Shown: positions 18,158-28,992, counted from the stretch's first letter. The stretch is 64,000 bases of DNA from Hymenobacter aerophilus DSM 13606 (GCF_000382225.1 NZ_KB907800.1:62001-126000), one strand, 5' to 3'. The notes: generated from the letters alone by a model not told the origin. Translations and numbers: made by a program.

Positions 18158-18763
18158 TTACTTCGAGTACAGTTCGACGATGAGCTGCTCGGTGATGGTC
18201 TCCGGAATCAGCTCGCGCGAAGGCGCATTGAGGAACTTGCCCACCATGTCCTTGCCGTCCCACTCCAGCCACGCGAAAGCGCGGGCATTGCGGGCGCTCA
18301 GGCTCGTGGTGATGGCTTCCAGCGACTTCGACTTCTCGCGAACGGCCACGATGTCGCCGGCGCGGAGCTTGTACGAAGCGATGTTCACAATCTCGCCGTT
18401 TACGGTGATGTGCTTGTGCAACACCAGCTGACGGGCGGCGCGACGCGTAGGGGCAATGCCCAAACGGTACACCGTGTTGTCGAGGCGCGATTCCAGGGCA
18501 GCCAGCAGGTTGTCGCCGGTAATACCGGGAGCAGCAGCGGCTTTGTGGAACAGGTTCTCGAACTGCTTTTCGAGCATGCCGTACATGTACTTCACTTTCT
18601 GCTTCTCCATCAGCTGGAGGGCGTACTCGCTCTGCTTCTTACGACGACCACGGCCATGCTGGCCGGGAGGGTATGCTTTTTTGGTGAGTGCCTTGCTGGG
18701 GCCGAAAATCGGCTCATTGAAGCGACGGGCAATCTTGGTTTTAGGACCAGTATAACGTGCCAT
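18158..18763 (-). CDS. rpsD: 30S ribosomal protein S4
   Basis: 201 residues, typical for uS4. It is a primary 16S rRNA binder that nucleates 30S assembly and lines the mRNA entry channel with S3 and S5. It starts [20 protein letters not shown]. The S4 RNA-binding domain spans roughly 90-155 ([42 protein letters not shown]). In E. coli it represses its own operon; no matching leader structure could be verified here. Confidence 0.98.
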   Translation of the reverse strand: MARYTGPKTKIARRFNEPIFGPSKALTKKAYPPGQHGRGRRKKQSEYALQLMEKQKVKYMYGMLEKQFENLFHKAAAAPGITGDNLLAALESRLDNTVYRLGIAPTRRAARQLVLHKHITVNGEIVNIASYKLRAGDIVAVREKSKSLEAITTSLSARNARAFAWLEWDGKDMVGKFLNAPSRELIPETITEQLIVELYSK

Positions 18764-18822
18764 TTCGGAGTTGTTGGGGGTTGATGGGGGCGCGGCCTAG
18801 CCGGCCGGCGCGGTGGGCTAAA

Positions 18823-19215
18823 CTAAACGCGACGACGCTTAGGAGGGCGGCAGCCGTTGTGGGGCAGCGGCGTTACGTCCTTGATGGTCGTTACCTCGAT
18901 GCCCACGTTACCCAGCGTCCGGATAGCCGACTCGCGGCCCGCACCCGGACCCTTCACGAACACCTCTGCCTTGCGCATACCCAGGTCGTGGGCTACTTTG
19001 CCGGCATCCGACATCGCCATTTGGGCGGCGTAGGGGGTGTTCTTCTTCGAACCCCGGAATCCCATCTTACCAGCCGAAGCCCAAGAAATTACCTGGCCAT
19101 TGTTGTTGGTGATGGAGATGATGATGTTGTTGAACGAGGCCTTGATGTGGACCTGCCCTACGGGCTCAACAACGACAACGCGCTTCTTGGCTTTGTCTTT
19201 TCTTTTCTGTGCCAT
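18823..19215 (-). CDS. rpsK: 30S ribosomal protein S11
   Basis: 130 residues. uS11 sits on the platform near the E site and helps position mRNA. The core motifs [35 protein letters not shown] and the conserved end [11 protein letters not shown] are all present. It lies in the alpha-operon order rpsM-rpsK-rpsD-rpoA. Confidence 0.98.
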   Translation of the reverse strand: MAQKRKDKAKKRVVVVEPVGQVHIKASFNNIIISITNNNGQVISWASAGKMGFRGSKKNTPYAAQMAMSDAGKVAHDLGMRKAEVFVKGPGAGRESAIRTLGNVGIEVTTIKDVTPLPHNGCRPPKRRRV

Positions 19216-19294
19216 TTGGTTATCGCAAAAATTACTGCGGAAGGTGTTAGGCTGAAAGCTATTCGCAACCCATCAGCCTGATTCCCGCTACAGA

Positions 19295-19672
19295 TTATTT
19301 AGTGGCTTTTTTCTTACCAGCAACCGTCTTGCGCTTGCCCTTGCGGGTACGCGAGTTGTTTTTGGTGCGCTGACCGCGAACGGGCAGACCCTTACGGTGA
19401 CGCAGACCGCGGTAGCAACCGATGTCCATGAGCCGCTTGATGTTGAGCTGCACTTCCGAACGCAGAACACCTTCCGTCTTGTACGTACTGGCGATGATGC
19501 TCCGGATTTCGCCGGCTTCCTCTTCGGTCCAGTCCTTCACTTTCTTGTTCAGGTCAACACCTGCCTTCGAGAGAATTTGCTGAGCCGACGCCTTGCCGAT
19601 GCCGAAAATGTAGGTCAGCGAGATTTCGCCGCGCTTGTTGTCTGGGATGTCTACCCCTGCAATACGAGCCAT
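19295..19672 (-). CDS. rpsM: 30S ribosomal protein S13
   Basis: 125 residues from ATG 19672 ([10 protein letters not shown]), the universal uS13 start; the longer upstream frame is unconserved. It is a head protein bridging to the 50S subunit and touching P-site tRNA. Recognisable blocks are [36 protein letters not shown] and the basic tail [15 protein letters not shown]. Confidence 0.98.
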   Translation of the reverse strand: MARIAGVDIPDNKRGEISLTYIFGIGKASAQQILSKAGVDLNKKVKDWTEEEAGEIRSIIASTYKTEGVLRSEVQLNIKRLMDIGCYRGLRHRKGLPVRGQRTKNNSRTRKGKRKTVAGKKKATK

Positions 19673-19789
19673 GTGATGAGTTTGGGTTGTTGGCGGATTA
19701 GGGTCCTGGGGGTTTAGCGGCTGATGGCGCCGGTCGAAGCACCCAGCAAGCTGCCGTGCTCTTCCGACCAAGACCCCAATTTCCAATAA

Positions 19790-19906
19790 TTACCCCTGAC
19801 GCTGCTTATAGCGGGGGTTCTTTTTGTTGATGATGTAGAGCTTGCCCTTGCGGCGGATAAGCTTGCAATCAGCGCTACGCTTCTTGATGGACGTTTTTAC
19901 TTTCAT
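19790..19906 (-). CDS. rpmJ: 50S ribosomal protein L36
   Basis: A 38-residue frame read directly from the sequence, starting [20 protein letters not shown] and ending NPRYKQRQG. This is a bL36 of the usual length. Only one Cys (C14) is seen where the zinc-ribbon form has CxxC with a further Cys and His, so it is the zinc-independent (C-minus) form, as is common in Bacteroidota. It lies between infA and rpsM. Confidence 0.95.
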   Translation of the reverse strand: MKVKTSIKKRSADCKLIRRKGKLYIINKKNPRYKQRQG

Positions 19907-20016
19907 GGTAGTGAGTGGTTAGGGTCTGCGGTTCAGCGGGTCTGAGTTTGTACTGGAAGCCGAACAACGTGGTTGAAGCTCAACCCAGTTTCCCGGACCC
20001 CAAGTCCCCCCGACCC

Positions 20017-20235
20017 TTACTTGTAGCGGTACACGATACGGCCCTTCGACAAATCGTAGGGCGACATTTCGAGTTTCACCTTATCTCCCGGCAGGATTTT
20101 GATGTAGTGCATCCGCATCTTGCCCGAAATGTGGGCAATCAGCTGGTGTCCGTTTTCCAGCTCCACGCGGAACATGGCGTTGGATAGGGCTTCCAGGATG
20201 GTACCGTCCTGCTCAATGGAAGTTTGTTTGGCCAT
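20017..20235 (-). CDS. infA: Translation initiation factor IF-1
   Basis: 72 residues, the normal IF-1 size. It is a single OB-fold protein that occupies the A site of the 30S subunit during initiation. Motifs include [39 protein letters not shown] and [11 protein letters not shown]. The gene starts 7 nt after map. Confidence 0.98.
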   Translation of the reverse strand: MAKQTSIEQDGTILEALSNAMFRVELENGHQLIAHISGKMRMHYIKILPGDKVKLEMSPYDLSKGRIVYRYK

Positions 20236-20242
20236 ATGGCTA

Positions 20243-21025
20243 CTATAAGGTTTTGGCCTGTAAGGCTTGTTCTATGTAATCGAAGGAGGTCAGAATTTCT
20301 GCCTTGTCTTTGCGAACAACAATTGTGTGCTCAAAGTGCGCCGAGGGTTTATTATCCTTGGTGCGGATAGTCCAGCCATCCTTTTCGAACACGACGTTCT
20401 TTGTTCCCAAATTTACCATCGGCTCGATGGCTAGGGTAAGCCCACTTTGCAGTTTGATACCCGAACCACGCTTCCCGTAGTTCGGCATATCAGGTCGCTC
20501 GTGCAGCTTCTGGCCGATGCCGTGGCCGACCAACTCCCGCACCACGCCGTAGCCGCGCTTCTCCACGTAGTTCTGGATGGCGTAGCTCACGTCGCCGAGG
20601 CGGTTGCCCACTACGGCTTGCTCGATGCCGAGGTAAAGCGACTTCTTGGTTTCGTCCAGCAACGTCAGCACTTCCGGGGCCACCTCCCCTACCGGGTAAG
20701 TGTAAGCACTATCAGAGTGGTAACCGTTGAGCTGAACACCGCAGTCAATCGAGACGATGTCGCCGCTTTTCAGCACGTAATCGCCCGGGAAGCCATGCAC
20801 CACCACCGAATTAGGCGAGATGCACAGGCTGTACTCGAAGCCGTTGTATCCCTTGAACGAGGGCGAACCCCCATTGTCGCGGATAAACTCCTCGGCCCGC
20901 TGATCCAGTGCCCGGGTAGTTACGCCTTCGCCGATAAGCTTGGCCACTTCGCCGTGCGCCTGCGCCAGCACTTTCGCGCTGGCTTTCATCAGGTCGATTT
21001 CCTCCTCGGTTTTGTAAAATATCAT
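20243..21025 (-). CDS. map: Type I methionine aminopeptidase
   Basis: 260 residues. It removes the initiator Met from nascent proteins using two metal ions. Expected ligands are visible: the Asp pair in [19 protein letters not shown], the His in [12 protein letters not shown], and Glu in [10 protein letters not shown] and HFEHTIVV. There is no N-terminal extension, so it is type Ia. It follows secY with a 3-nt gap and precedes infA, a widespread order. Confidence 0.97.
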   Translation of the reverse strand: MIFYKTEEEIDLMKASAKVLAQAHGEVAKLIGEGVTTRALDQRAEEFIRDNGGSPSFKGYNGFEYSLCISPNSVVVHGFPGDYVLKSGDIVSIDCGVQLNGYHSDSAYTYPVGEVAPEVLTLLDETKKSLYLGIEQAVVGNRLGDVSYAIQNYVEKRGYGVVRELVGHGIGQKLHERPDMPNYGKRGSGIKLQSGLTLAIEPMVNLGTKNVVFEKDGWTIRTKDNKPSAHFEHTIVVRKDKAEILTSFDYIEQALQAKTL

Positions 21026-21028
21026 TGC

Positions 21029-22342
21029 TTACGAAGCCAGAGCGATGTTCTGCGAACGGCCCCGGGTTTTGCCGGTCTTCATCATGCTGTCGTACTGACG
21101 CATGAGCAGGTAGCTTTTCACTTGGTTCATGGTATCGAGTACCACGCCCACCATAATGATGAGCGACGTGCCGCCATAGAACTGGGCGAAAGGCCCGGTA
21201 ACGCCAGCCACGGTAGCAATAGCAGGCAGAATGGCAATGATTGCCAACGCCACGGCGCCGGGTAGGGTAATGCGGGTCAGCACCTCATCGATGAACTCCG
21301 ACGTATCCCGACCAGGCTTCACGCCGGGAATGAATCCGCCGCTCCGCTTCAGGTCGTCCGCAATCTGGTTGGGGTTGACGCTGATGGCCGTGTAGAAGTA
21401 GGTGAAAACCACAATCAACAGACCGAACACGACGTTGTACACCACGTGGTTGGGCTGGAACCAGGTACCAATCATGGTAGCGGCTTCGCTGTCCTTGTTC
21501 CAGGCCGAAGCCGCAATGGCCGGCACGAACATCAGCGACTGAGCGAAAATGATCGGCATGACGCCGGCCGCATTCACTTTCATCGGGATGTACTGACGCT
21601 GCGAGCTGAGCGACGCCGCGCCGCCCACCTGCTTGGCGTATTGCACCGGAATCTGCCGCACGGCCTGCGTGAGGATGATAACGGCCATAACTACGATGAA
21701 CAGGACGGCCATTTCAATCAGAAACACCAGCGAACCGCGCATCGAGCGGGCCGTAGCCTCACCGATCAGGGCACCAGGCAGTCGGGATACAATACCGATC
21801 ATAATCAGCATCGAAATACCGTTGCCAATCCCCTTGTCGGTAATCTTCTCACCCAGCCACATACAGAACAGGGTTCCGGCCGTAACAATGAGCGCCGTCG
21901 AAACGGTAAAGAACACGCCGGGATTCATGATGGCTTCGGCGTTGATGGTGGCAATAAAGCCCACCGACTGCGCCGCCACAATTGGAATCGTGAGGATGCG
22001 GGTGTACTGGTTGATCTTGTTGCGGCCCGACTCGCCTTCCTTCTGCAGCTTCTGGAAGTACGGCACTGCAATAGTGAGCAGCTGCAGTACAATAGAGGCC
22101 GAGATATAGGGCATGATGCCCAGCGCGAAAATAGAGGCGTGGCTGAATGCACCACCCAGCAGCGTGTCGAGAATACCGAGTACGCCGGAGGCACCGGCTT
22201 TCAGCCGGGTAGGATCGACACCCGGCAACACTACAAAAGAGCCCAGCCGGTAGATGGCAATGAAAAAAAGCGTATTGAGAATCCGCGTACGCAGATCCTC
22301 AATCGCAAATACATTCTTTATCGACTCGATAAGTTTTTTCAT
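21029..22342 (-). CDS. secY: Preprotein translocase subunit SecY
   Basis: 437 residues with ten predicted membrane helices. It is the central channel of the Sec translocon for secretory and membrane proteins. Signatures include the N-terminal NTLFFIAIYRLGSFVVLPGV, GIMPYISASIVLQLL, the cytoplasmic loop TRILTIPIVAAQSVGF, and GGFIPGVKPGRDTSEFID in the ribosome- and SecA-binding loop. It is encoded at the end of the spc cluster after rplO, as usual. Confidence 0.98.
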   Translation of the reverse strand: MKKLIESIKNVFAIEDLRTRILNTLFFIAIYRLGSFVVLPGVDPTRLKAGASGVLGILDTLLGGAFSHASIFALGIMPYISASIVLQLLTIAVPYFQKLQKEGESGRNKINQYTRILTIPIVAAQSVGFIATINAEAIMNPGVFFTVSTALIVTAGTLFCMWLGEKITDKGIGNGISMLIMIGIVSRLPGALIGEATARSMRGSLVFLIEMAVLFIVVMAVIILTQAVRQIPVQYAKQVGGAASLSSQRQYIPMKVNAAGVMPIIFAQSLMFVPAIAASAWNKDSEAATMIGTWFQPNHVVYNVVFGLLIVVFTYFYTAISVNPNQIADDLKRSGGFIPGVKPGRDTSEFIDEVLTRITLPGAVALAIIAILPAIATVAGVTGPFAQFYGGTSLIIMVGVVLDTMNQVKSYLLMRQYDSMMKTGKTRGRSQNIALAS

Positions 22343-22357
22343 TGCTGCTTTCAGTGC

Positions 22358-22801
22358 TTAAAGCGTCACGGCCTTACCGCCAGCCTTCTCGATGGCTTCA
22401 ACAGCCGACTTCGAGAATGCGTGGGCGTGTACTTCCAGTGCCGTGGTGATTTCACCGCGACCCAGAACCTTGATTTTGGCGCTCTTCGAAGCCAGACCGG
22501 CATTTACGAAGTAGGCCGCGTCGAAGGTAGTAGCGCCACCTTCCGCCAGAGCTGCCAGCACGTCGAGGTTGACGGCTTTGTACTCGATGCGGTTGATGTT
22601 CTTGAAGCCAAACTTAGGCACCCGACGCTGCAGGGGCATCTGGCCGCCTTCGAAACCCGACTTCTTGGAGTAACCCGAGCGGGACTTGGCACCTTTGTGA
22701 CCGCGCGTCGATGTGCCGCCGCGGCCGGAACCCGTACCACGGCCCACGCGCTTTACATTGCGAGTGGAGCCAATGGCGGGCTGAAGATTGCTGAGATTCA
22801 T
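22358..22801 (-). CDS. rplO: 50S ribosomal protein L15
   Basis: 147 residues. The Gly/Arg-rich N-terminus (KRVGRGTGSGRGGTSTRGHK) threads into 23S rRNA, and the C-terminal globular domain (ALEVHAHAFSKSAVEAIEKAGG) closes the protein. Standard uL15 size and position between rpmD and secY. Confidence 0.98.
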   Translation of the reverse strand: MNLSNLQPAIGSTRNVKRVGRGTGSGRGGTSTRGHKGAKSRSGYSKKSGFEGGQMPLQRRVPKFGFKNINRIEYKAVNLDVLAALAEGGATTFDAAYFVNAGLASKSAKIKVLGRGEITTALEVHAHAFSKSAVEAIEKAGGKAVTL

Positions 22802-22814
22802 ATTCGGGAGATTC

Positions 22815-22994
22815 CTAGAGTTCGGTTACTTCCAACAGGTGCTGAACGGCTTTAATCATGCCAGCCACCTCAGGCGTGTTTTCCACGGTGCGGGTGCTGT
22901 TCATTTTGCCGAGGCCCAGGGCCTGCACGGTGCGCTTCTGCCGCTCGGGGCGGTCGATAACGCTTCTTACGAGTTTGATTTGGATCTGCGCCAT
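22815..22994 (-). CDS. rpmD: 50S ribosomal protein L30
   Basis: A 59-residue frame found by direct reading: it begins MAQIQIKLVRSVIDRPERQK and ends VQHLLEVTEL. The ferredoxin-like fold blocks ALGLGKMNSTRTVEN and PEVAGMIKAV match uL30. It sits between rpsE (6-nt gap) and rplO (13-nt gap). Confidence 0.96.
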   Translation of the reverse strand: MAQIQIKLVRSVIDRPERQKRTVQALGLGKMNSTRTVENTPEVAGMIKAVQHLLEVTEL

Positions 22995-23000
22995 CGTTTC

Positions 23001-23609
23001 TTATCCGTTAAAAACTTGGGCGAGGGTGATGCCACGAGCCTGCGCAATCTGCATCGGGTCGCGCATTTTCAGCAGGGCATCGAAGGTAGCCTTTACCACG
23101 TTGTGGGGGTTCGACGAGCCTTTCGACTTAGCCAGTACGTCTTTGATACCGGCGCTTTCGAACACGGCACGCATAGCACCGCCCGCAATTACACCCGTAC
23201 CTTCGGCGGCCGGCTGAACCAGCACGAAACCACCCGAGTACTTGCCTTCCATCTTGTGCGGAACCGTGTGCTTGTACATCGGTACCTTCACCAGGTTCTT
23301 CTTCGCGTCGTCAATGCCTTTGGCAATGGCGTCAGTTACTTCGTTGGCTTTGCCGAGGCCGTAGCCTACGGTGCCTTTGCCGTCACCTACTACCACGATG
23401 GCCGAGAAGCTGAAGCGACGACCACCCTTTACCACTTTGGCAACGCGGTTGATAGCTACTACTTTCTCTTTCAGGTCGGAGTCGCCGGTGCGCGAATCGT
23501 TGTCTTTGTTGCGGTCGTTGCCGCCGCGACGGTCATTGCCACCACCACGACGGTCGTTGCCGCCGCGGTCGTTACCGCCACCACGAGGGCCGTTGTTGAA
23601 TTCTGCCAT
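23001..23609 (-). CDS. rpsE: 30S ribosomal protein S5 with NDR/RGG-repeat N-terminus
   Basis: 202 residues against about 165-170 for most uS5. The core starts near [20 protein letters not shown] and includes the dsRBD-like part and the [20 protein letters not shown] loop that helps decoding accuracy. The first 45 or so residues are a low-complexity run of GGNDRRGG-like units, Arg/Gly/Asp/Asn only, expected to be disordered and RNA-binding. S3 in this same cluster carries a similar tail, and both proteins face the mRNA entry channel. Confidence 0.97.
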   Translation of the reverse strand: MAEFNNGPRGGGNDRGGNDRRGGGNDRRGGNDRNKDNDSRTGDSDLKEKVVAINRVAKVVKGGRRFSFSAIVVVGDGKGTVGYGLGKANEVTDAIAKGIDDAKKNLVKVPMYKHTVPHKMEGKYSGGFVLVQPAAEGTGVIAGGAMRAVFESAGIKDVLAKSKGSSNPHNVVKATFDALLKMRDPMQIAQARGITLAQVFNG

Positions 23610-23618
23610 GATGATAGA

Positions 23619-23969
23619 TTAGAAATTGAGGCCGCCTTCGCGGGCTCCTTCTGCCAATGATTTTACGCGGCCGTGGTAGAGGTAACCGGAACGGTCAAAT
23701 ACCACTTTCGAAATTCCTTTTCCAGTAGCACGGGCGGCAAGCTCTTTGCCGACTGCGGCGGCGAGGGCGACTCCGTTGCCCCCTTCCACCAAAACGTGCT
23801 TCGAGGAAGCAGACGCCAGCGTGTGGCCGGTGGTGTCGTCAATAATCTGAGCATAAATGCCCGTATTGCTGCGGAACACCGACAAACGCGGACGCTCGGA
23901 CGTGCCAGCCACCTTAGTGCGGATGATGCGCTGGATCCGTTTTCTTCTAGTTGCTTTATCGAAAGCCAT
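23619..23969 (-). CDS. rplR: 50S ribosomal protein L18
   Basis: 116 residues. uL18 binds 5S rRNA with L5 in the central protuberance. Motifs are [36 protein letters not shown] and [20 protein letters not shown]. Normal size and order (rplF-rplR-rpsE). Confidence 0.98.
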   Translation of the reverse strand: MAFDKATRRKRIQRIIRTKVAGTSERPRLSVFRSNTGIYAQIIDDTTGHTLASASSKHVLVEGGNGVALAAAVGKELAARATGKGISKVVFDRSGYLYHGRVKSLAEGAREGGLNF

Positions 23970-23978
23970 GGTGCGTTA

Positions 23979-24533
23979 TTATTTCGAAGCCGTTTTACCA
24001 GCCTTACGACGAATCTGCTCACCCACGAAACGCACGCCTTTGCCTTTGTAGGGCTCAACTTTGCGCAACGAGCGAATCTTTGCGGCTACCTGGCCCAGCA
24101 ACTGCTTGTCGATGCTGGTGAGGGTAACGATGGGGTTTTTACCTTTTTCGGTGAGGGCCGTAGCCGTTACCTCAGCGGGCATCGCCAGGAAAATGTTGTG
24201 CGAGTAGCCGAGCGAAAGCTCCAGCGTGGTGCCCGATACGGCGGCCTTGTAGCCTACGCCTACCAGTTCCAGCTTCTTCTCGAGGCCGTTGCTCACGCCG
24301 TCCACGGCGTTGCTTAGCAGCGAGCGGTACAGGCCGTGCATGGCCTTGTGGCGCTTCTGCTCCGTGGGGCGGGTTACCACCAACTGGCCGTCCTCAGTAG
24401 CCACGTTGATGTCGCGGTCTACGGGAACCACCAAAGTGCCCTTGGGGCCCTTCACGGTTACGTTGTTGTCGTTGCTCACTTCAATCTGCACGTTGTCGGG
24501 CAGGCTGATGGGCAGTTTACCAATGCGTGACAT
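23979..24533 (-). CDS. rplF: 50S ribosomal protein L6
   Basis: 184 residues, two repeated alpha/beta domains. uL6 lies near the factor-binding site at the base of the L7/L12 stalk. It starts MSRIGKLPISLPDNVQIEVS and ends with the conserved RKVEPYKGKGVRFVGEQIRR block. Normal size. Confidence 0.98.
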   Translation of the reverse strand: MSRIGKLPISLPDNVQIEVSNDNNVTVKGPKGTLVVPVDRDINVATEDGQLVVTRPTEQKRHKAMHGLYRSLLSNAVDGVSNGLEKKLELVGVGYKAAVSGTTLELSLGYSHNIFLAMPAEVTATALTEKGKNPIVTLTSIDKQLLGQVAAKIRSLRKVEPYKGKGVRFVGEQIRRKAGKTASK

Positions 24534-24553
24534 AGTTTCTGTTTCCTTTCAGA

Positions 24554-24952
24554 TTAGTAAACGTAGCACAGCACTTCGCCGCCCACGTTCTCGTTCTTCG
24601 CCTCTTTCTCCGTCATCACGCCCTTCGACGTGGAGAGAATGGCGATACCGAGGCCGTTGAGCACACGGGGCATGTTGCCGATGTGCGCGTACTGGCGCAG
24701 ACCGGGCGTGCTCACGCGCTGCAGTTTCGTAATAGCCGGCACCTTCGTGGTGGGGTTGTACTTGAGGGCGATTTTAATCGTACCCTGCACGGCGGCGTCA
24801 TCGAAGCGGTAGCTCTGAATGTAGCCCTTCTTGTAGAGCACTTTCGTAATCTCCTTCTTGATGTTGCTGGCCGGAATCTCCACCACCCGGTGATTTGCCT
24901 TGATGGCATTGCGTACCCGGGTCAGGTAGTCGGCAATTGGATCTGTGTTCAT
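24554..24952 (-). CDS. rpsH: 30S ribosomal protein S8
   Basis: 132 residues. uS8 is a primary 16S rRNA binder in the platform. In E. coli it also represses the spc operon by binding mRNA near rplE. It starts MNTDPIADYLTRVRNAIKAN and ends STSKGVMTEKEAKNENVGGE plus a short strand. The 265-bp gap upstream (to rpsN) is unusual for this cluster and carries a promoter motif. Confidence 0.98.
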   Translation of the reverse strand: MNTDPIADYLTRVRNAIKANHRVVEIPASNIKKEITKVLYKKGYIQSYRFDDAAVQGTIKIALKYNPTTKVPAITKLQRVSTPGLRQYAHIGNMPRVLNGLGIAILSTSKGVMTEKEAKNENVGGEVLCYVY

Positions 24953-24989
24953 TCGATTGTAAAAATGAAGCGCCCTTTTTTAGGGAGCC

Positions 24990-24997
24990 GCAAAGAT
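24990..24997 (-). promoter_or_regulatory. Candidate internal promoter upstream of rpsH
   Basis: The minus strand reads TATCTTTG, a full TAnnTTTG match, 38 nt before the rpsH start. A TTTCG sequence lies 19 nt upstream in place of a clean TTTG. It would let rpsH and downstream genes be expressed apart from the S10 cluster. Confidence 0.55.
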
Positions 24998-25115
24998 AGG
25001 AAAATTTCACCGGCCCCCGAAAGGAGCCAGCGAAATTTTCGGTTAAGACTACTCGGCTCGGCTTCTGACGGCTCGGCCAATGGTTTCTTTCGGCAACCTG
25101 CCAAATTTTAATTCA

Positions 25116-25217
25116 GTATCGAGTAGTTGGCAGTGAGTGGTGAGATGATGTTCAACAAATCCTTGTCGGACAACCGAACATCATCTCACTACTCACTACC
25201 AACTATTCAACACTAAC
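25116..25217. repeat. Word-repeat hairpin between rpsN and rpsH
   Basis: Arms of about 38-42 nt (about 25116-25153 and 25176-25217) pair with few mismatches. Both are reiterations of AGTGAGTGGTGAGATGATG-like words. The right arm ends at the base next to the rpsN stop codon. The loop is about 22 nt. Confidence 0.85.
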
Positions 25218-25487
25218 TTACCAGCTCGACTTGGTTACGCCGGGAATTTTGCCGGCGAGAGCCATTTCGCGGAAGCGTACGCGGCTGATGCCGAACTTAC
25301 GCATGTAACCGCGGGGACGGCCGTCGATTTTGTCGCGGTTGTGCAGGCGCACGGGCGACGCATTGCGCGGCAGTTTGTCCAGGCCTTCGTAGTCGCCGGC
25401 CGCTTTCAGGGCCTTGCGCTTCTCGGCGTAACGGGCTACGGTAGCGACGCGCTTCCGTTCCCGTGCTTTCATGCTTTCCTTAGCCAT
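25218..25487 (-). CDS. rpsN: 30S ribosomal protein S14
   Basis: 89 residues from ATG 25487 ([14 protein letters not shown]), the conserved uS14 start; the start overlaps the rplE stop by 8 nt, implying translational coupling. The core [20 protein letters not shown] and [21 protein letters not shown] are present. No CxxC zinc motif is seen, so this is the long zinc-free form. Confidence 0.97.
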   Translation of the reverse strand: MAKESMKARERKRVATVARYAEKRKALKAAGDYEGLDKLPRNASPVRLHNRDKIDGRPRGYMRKFGISRVRFREMALAGKIPGVTKSSW

Positions 25488-26040
25488 TGTTTTCTTTCTT
25501 AGCGTTGGCGAATGGCATTCCGAAGGCCTTAAGCAGTTCGTAGCTCTGCTCGTCGTTTTCGGCCGTCGTAACGAAGGTGATATCCATACCGGCAATCGAC
25601 TTGATCTTGTCAATCGAAATCTCCGGGAAGATGATCTGCTCTTTCACGCCCAGGGTGTAGTTACCCCGGCCGTCGAAGCCCTTGTCGTTGATGCCTTTGA
25701 AGTCGCGTACCCGGGGCAGGGCCACGGTCAGCAGACGGTCGAGGAATTCGTACATCTGCTCACCGCGCAGCGTTACGCGGGCGCCAATCGGCATACCCTC
25801 GCGCAGCTTGAAGTTCGAAACCGAACGCTTGGCGATGGTCGGAACAGCTTTCTGGCCGGTGATGATGGTCAGCTCATCCACGCCGTTATCCACCAGCTTC
25901 TTGTCGGCAACTGCCGCGCCAATGCCGCGGTTGATGCAGATTTTGGTGATGCGCGGTACCTGCATAATGCTCTTGAACTGGAATTTCTCCTGGAGCGCGG
26001 GTACTACCTCTTTGTTGTATTTTTCTTTGAAACGAGCCAT
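25480..26040 (-). CDS. rplE: 50S ribosomal protein L5
   Basis: 186 residues. uL5 anchors 5S rRNA and touches P-site tRNA and S13 across the subunit interface. Blocks include [52 protein letters not shown] and the closing [20 protein letters not shown]. Normal size. Confidence 0.98.
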   Translation of the reverse strand: MARFKEKYNKEVVPALQEKFQFKSIMQVPRITKICINRGIGAAVADKKLVDNGVDELTIITGQKAVPTIAKRSVSNFKLREGMPIGARVTLRGEQMYEFLDRLLTVALPRVRDFKGINDKGFDGRGNYTLGVKEQIIFPEISIDKIKSIAGMDITFVTTAENDEQSYELLKAFGMPFANAKKENNG

Positions 26041-26051
26041 GTCGGGAGCGG

Positions 26052-26312
26052 TTAGGCGTTAGCCGAGTCCACACGCTTCACGTTGCTCACGTGAATCGGG
26101 GCCTCGATCTTGGTGATGCCGCCCTGGGGGTTCTTCGCACTAGGTTTGTTGTGCTTGGTTGCCAGGTTCAGGCCTTCCACGATCACACGCTGGGTCGAAC
26201 GGTTAACCGACTTGATGGTGCCGGTTTTGCCTTTCTCGTCGCCGGCAATCACCAGTACGGTGTCACCGGTTTTCACGTGCAGTTTCGCGGGCGCTGCTTT
26301 TTTAGTTGCCAT
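26052..26312 (-). CDS. rplX: 50S ribosomal protein L24
   Basis: 86 residues, somewhat shorter than the 103 of E. coli. uL24 is an early assembly initiator for the 50S subunit near the tunnel exit. The KOW motif is clear ([20 protein letters not shown]), followed by [17 protein letters not shown]. Confidence 0.97.
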   Translation of the reverse strand: MATKKAAPAKLHVKTGDTVLVIAGDEKGKTGTIKSVNRSTQRVIVEGLNLATKHNKPSAKNPQGGITKIEAPIHVSNVKRVDSANA

Positions 26313-26314
26313 GA

Positions 26315-26683
26315 TTAGAGAACTTCAGGAGCCAGCGAAACAATCTTCATGAACTGGCGCTCACGCAGCTCGCGGGCTACGGGGCCGAAGATGCGCGTAC
26401 CACGCGGCTCGTCGTTGTTGTTGAGCAACACGGCGGCGTTGTCGTCGAAACGAATGTAAGAGCCATCCTTGCGGCGTACCTCTTTCTTCGTGCGAACCAC
26501 AACGGCCTTGGAAACCGTGCCTTTTTTAGCGTTGCCGGAGCCGATGGCCGACTTGATGGACACGACAATCTTGTCGCCCACGCTGGCGTATTTCTTGCCC
26601 GTGCCACCGAGGACACGAATGCAGAGAACTTCTTTGGCGCCGCTGTTATCAGCGACGGTCAGACGGGATTCTTGCTGTATCAT
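26315..26683 (-). CDS. rplN: 50S ribosomal protein L14
   Basis: 122 residues, the near-invariant uL14 length. It starts [20 protein letters not shown], the canonical opening. It lies at the intersubunit face and is the docking site for the silencing factor RsfS in other bacteria. The 1-nt gap to rpsQ indicates coupling. Confidence 0.98.
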   Translation of the reverse strand: MIQQESRLTVADNSGAKEVLCIRVLGGTGKKYASVGDKIVVSIKSAIGSGNAKKGTVSKAVVVRTKKEVRRKDGSYIRFDDNAAVLLNNNDEPRGTRIFGPVARELRERQFMKIVSLAPEVL

Positions 26684-26684
26684 C

Positions 26685-26978
26685 TTACTTGGCGCGTTCT
26701 AGAATTTCAACCAGTCTCCACCGCTTCTTTTTGCTAAGCGGACGAGTACCCATAATGCGTACCGTATCACCTTCGCCGCATTCGTTGTTCTCGTCGTGGG
26801 CCATGAACTTGGTCGACTTGGTAACGAACTTGCCGTAGATGGGGTGCTTCATCTTGCTCTCTACCATCACCGTGATGGACTTGTCCATCTTGGAGGAGGT
26901 AACACGGCCGATGATTTCTTTGCGCAGGTTCCGCTCAGTGGTAGCGGCAGTGCCCTGCTGTTCTTCGTTGTTTGCCAT
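26685..26978 (-). CDS. rpsQ: 30S ribosomal protein S17
   Basis: 97 residues. uS17 is an OB-fold primary 16S rRNA binder. The core [40 protein letters not shown] and [20 protein letters not shown] is standard. About a dozen extra polar residues lie at the N-terminus. Confidence 0.97.
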   Translation of the reverse strand: MANNEEQQGTAATTERNLRKEIIGRVTSSKMDKSITVMVESKMKHPIYGKFVTKSTKFMAHDENNECGEGDTVRIMGTRPLSKKKRWRLVEILERAK

Positions 26979-26980
26979 CG

Positions 26981-27193
26981 TTAGTTAGCAGTGTTTGTAG
27001 CCTGCTCGTTCTCGCGACGCTTCAACTCGGTCAGCAGACGGGCGACGTTTTTGCGGGCTTGCTTCAGACGGAGCGGGTTTTCCAGCGGCGAGATGGCGTG
27101 CGCGAAGCGCATGGTCTGGCCCGAGGTCTGCTCGGTCTTCAATTGATTTTTGAGGTCCTCCAGCGAGAGGTTGCGGATATCGGCGTTTTTCAT
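26981..27193 (-). CDS. rpmC: 50S ribosomal protein L29
   Basis: 70 residues, a two-helix hairpin protein at the tunnel exit near L23. It starts [19 protein letters not shown]; the second helix contains [19 protein letters not shown]. Typical size, 1-nt gap after rplP. Confidence 0.97.
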   Translation of the reverse strand: MKNADIRNLSLEDLKNQLKTEQTSGQTMRFAHAISPLENPLRLKQARKNVARLLTELKRRENEQATNTAN

Positions 27194-27194
27194 C

Positions 27195-27620
27195 TTACTT
27201 GTTTTCTACGTAGTCACGACGAACAACAAACGACGTCCGCACCGGCAGCTTCTGGGCCGCGAGGCGCAGCGACTCCTGGGCTACTTCCAGCGACACCCCG
27301 TCCGATTCGAACATGATGGTGCCGGGCTTCACGCAGGCCACCCAATACTCGGGCGAACCTTTACCCTTACCCATCCGCACTTCAGCGGGCTTCTTGGTAA
27401 TGGGCTTGTCGGGGAAAATGCGAATCCATACCTGACCTTCGCGCTTCATGGCGCGGGTCATGGCGATACGGGCAGCCTCAATCTGGCGAGCCGTAATCCA
27501 CGCTTGTTCCAGCGACTTGATAGCGAACGAACCGAAGTCGATGGAGCTGCCGCGATGGGCTAAGCCATGTATGCGACCCTTTTGCATCTTGCGATACTTG
27601 GTCCTTTTCGGTTGTAACAT
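27195..27620 (-). CDS. rplP: 50S ribosomal protein L16
   Basis: 141 residues. uL16 contacts A-site tRNA and finishes the peptidyl-transferase region. It starts [20 protein letters not shown]; later blocks are [20 protein letters not shown] and [19 protein letters not shown]. Normal size. Confidence 0.98.
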   Translation of the reverse strand: MLQPKRTKYRKMQKGRIHGLAHRGSSIDFGSFAIKSLEQAWITARQIEAARIAMTRAMKREGQVWIRIFPDKPITKKPAEVRMGKGKGSPEYWVACVKPGTIMFESDGVSLEVAQESLRLAAQKLPVRTSFVVRRDYVENK

Positions 27621-27659
27621 GAGTTATACTGTCTTAAAATTCGAGAGAAAGGGAGAGGA

Positions 27660-28502
<843 letters not shown>

Positions 28503-28507
28503 AGTGC

Positions 28508-28990
28508 TTATGCGGTGGCTTCTGCCTTGGTTTCAGTTGATTTCTTGGTGCCACGACGAGCAGCCTTCTTAGGGGCAGCATCGGCCGAAGCCTCGGGGCT
28601 CATCGTTTCGGCGGCCTGCTTAGCGGCGGCTTTGCTGCCGAGCGGCTCCACTTTCGTGTCGATGATGAGCGTTACATGGTTGCTCCGCTTACGGATGCGG
28701 TGGCCACGGCCCTGGGGGGCGGGGCGCAGACGCTTCAGCATGCGGCCTTCATCCACGAAAATCTCCTTGATGTAGAGATTAGCATCCTCGATGCGCTCGT
28801 CCTCGTTCTTCTGCTGCCAGTTGGCCAGGGCCGACAGGAGCAGTTTCTCGATTTTAGGAGCACCCGAGTTGGCCTCAAATTTCAGCAGGCCGAGGGCCCG
28901 GGTCACTTTCTGACCGCGGACCAGGTTGGCCACCAGGCGCATCTTGCGCGGCGAGGTGGGCACGTTCCGGAGTTTAGCTACTGCTTCCAT
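28508..28990 (-). CDS. rplV: 50S ribosomal protein L22 with Ala/Lys/Glu-rich tail
   Basis: 160 residues against about 110 in E. coli. The core ([40 protein letters not shown]-like blocks and the tunnel loop [16 protein letters not shown]-like) is standard; its loop lines the exit tunnel. After about residue 117 a tail rich in Ala, Lys, Glu and Thr follows, with no recognised function. Confidence 0.96.
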   Translation of the reverse strand: MEAVAKLRNVPTSPRKMRLVANLVRGQKVTRALGLLKFEANSGAPKIEKLLLSALANWQQKNEDERIEDANLYIKEIFVDEGRMLKRLRPAPQGRGHRIRKRSNHVTLIIDTKVEPLGSKAAAKQAAETMSPEASADAAPKKAARRGTKKSTETKAEATA

Positions 28991-28992
28991 AA

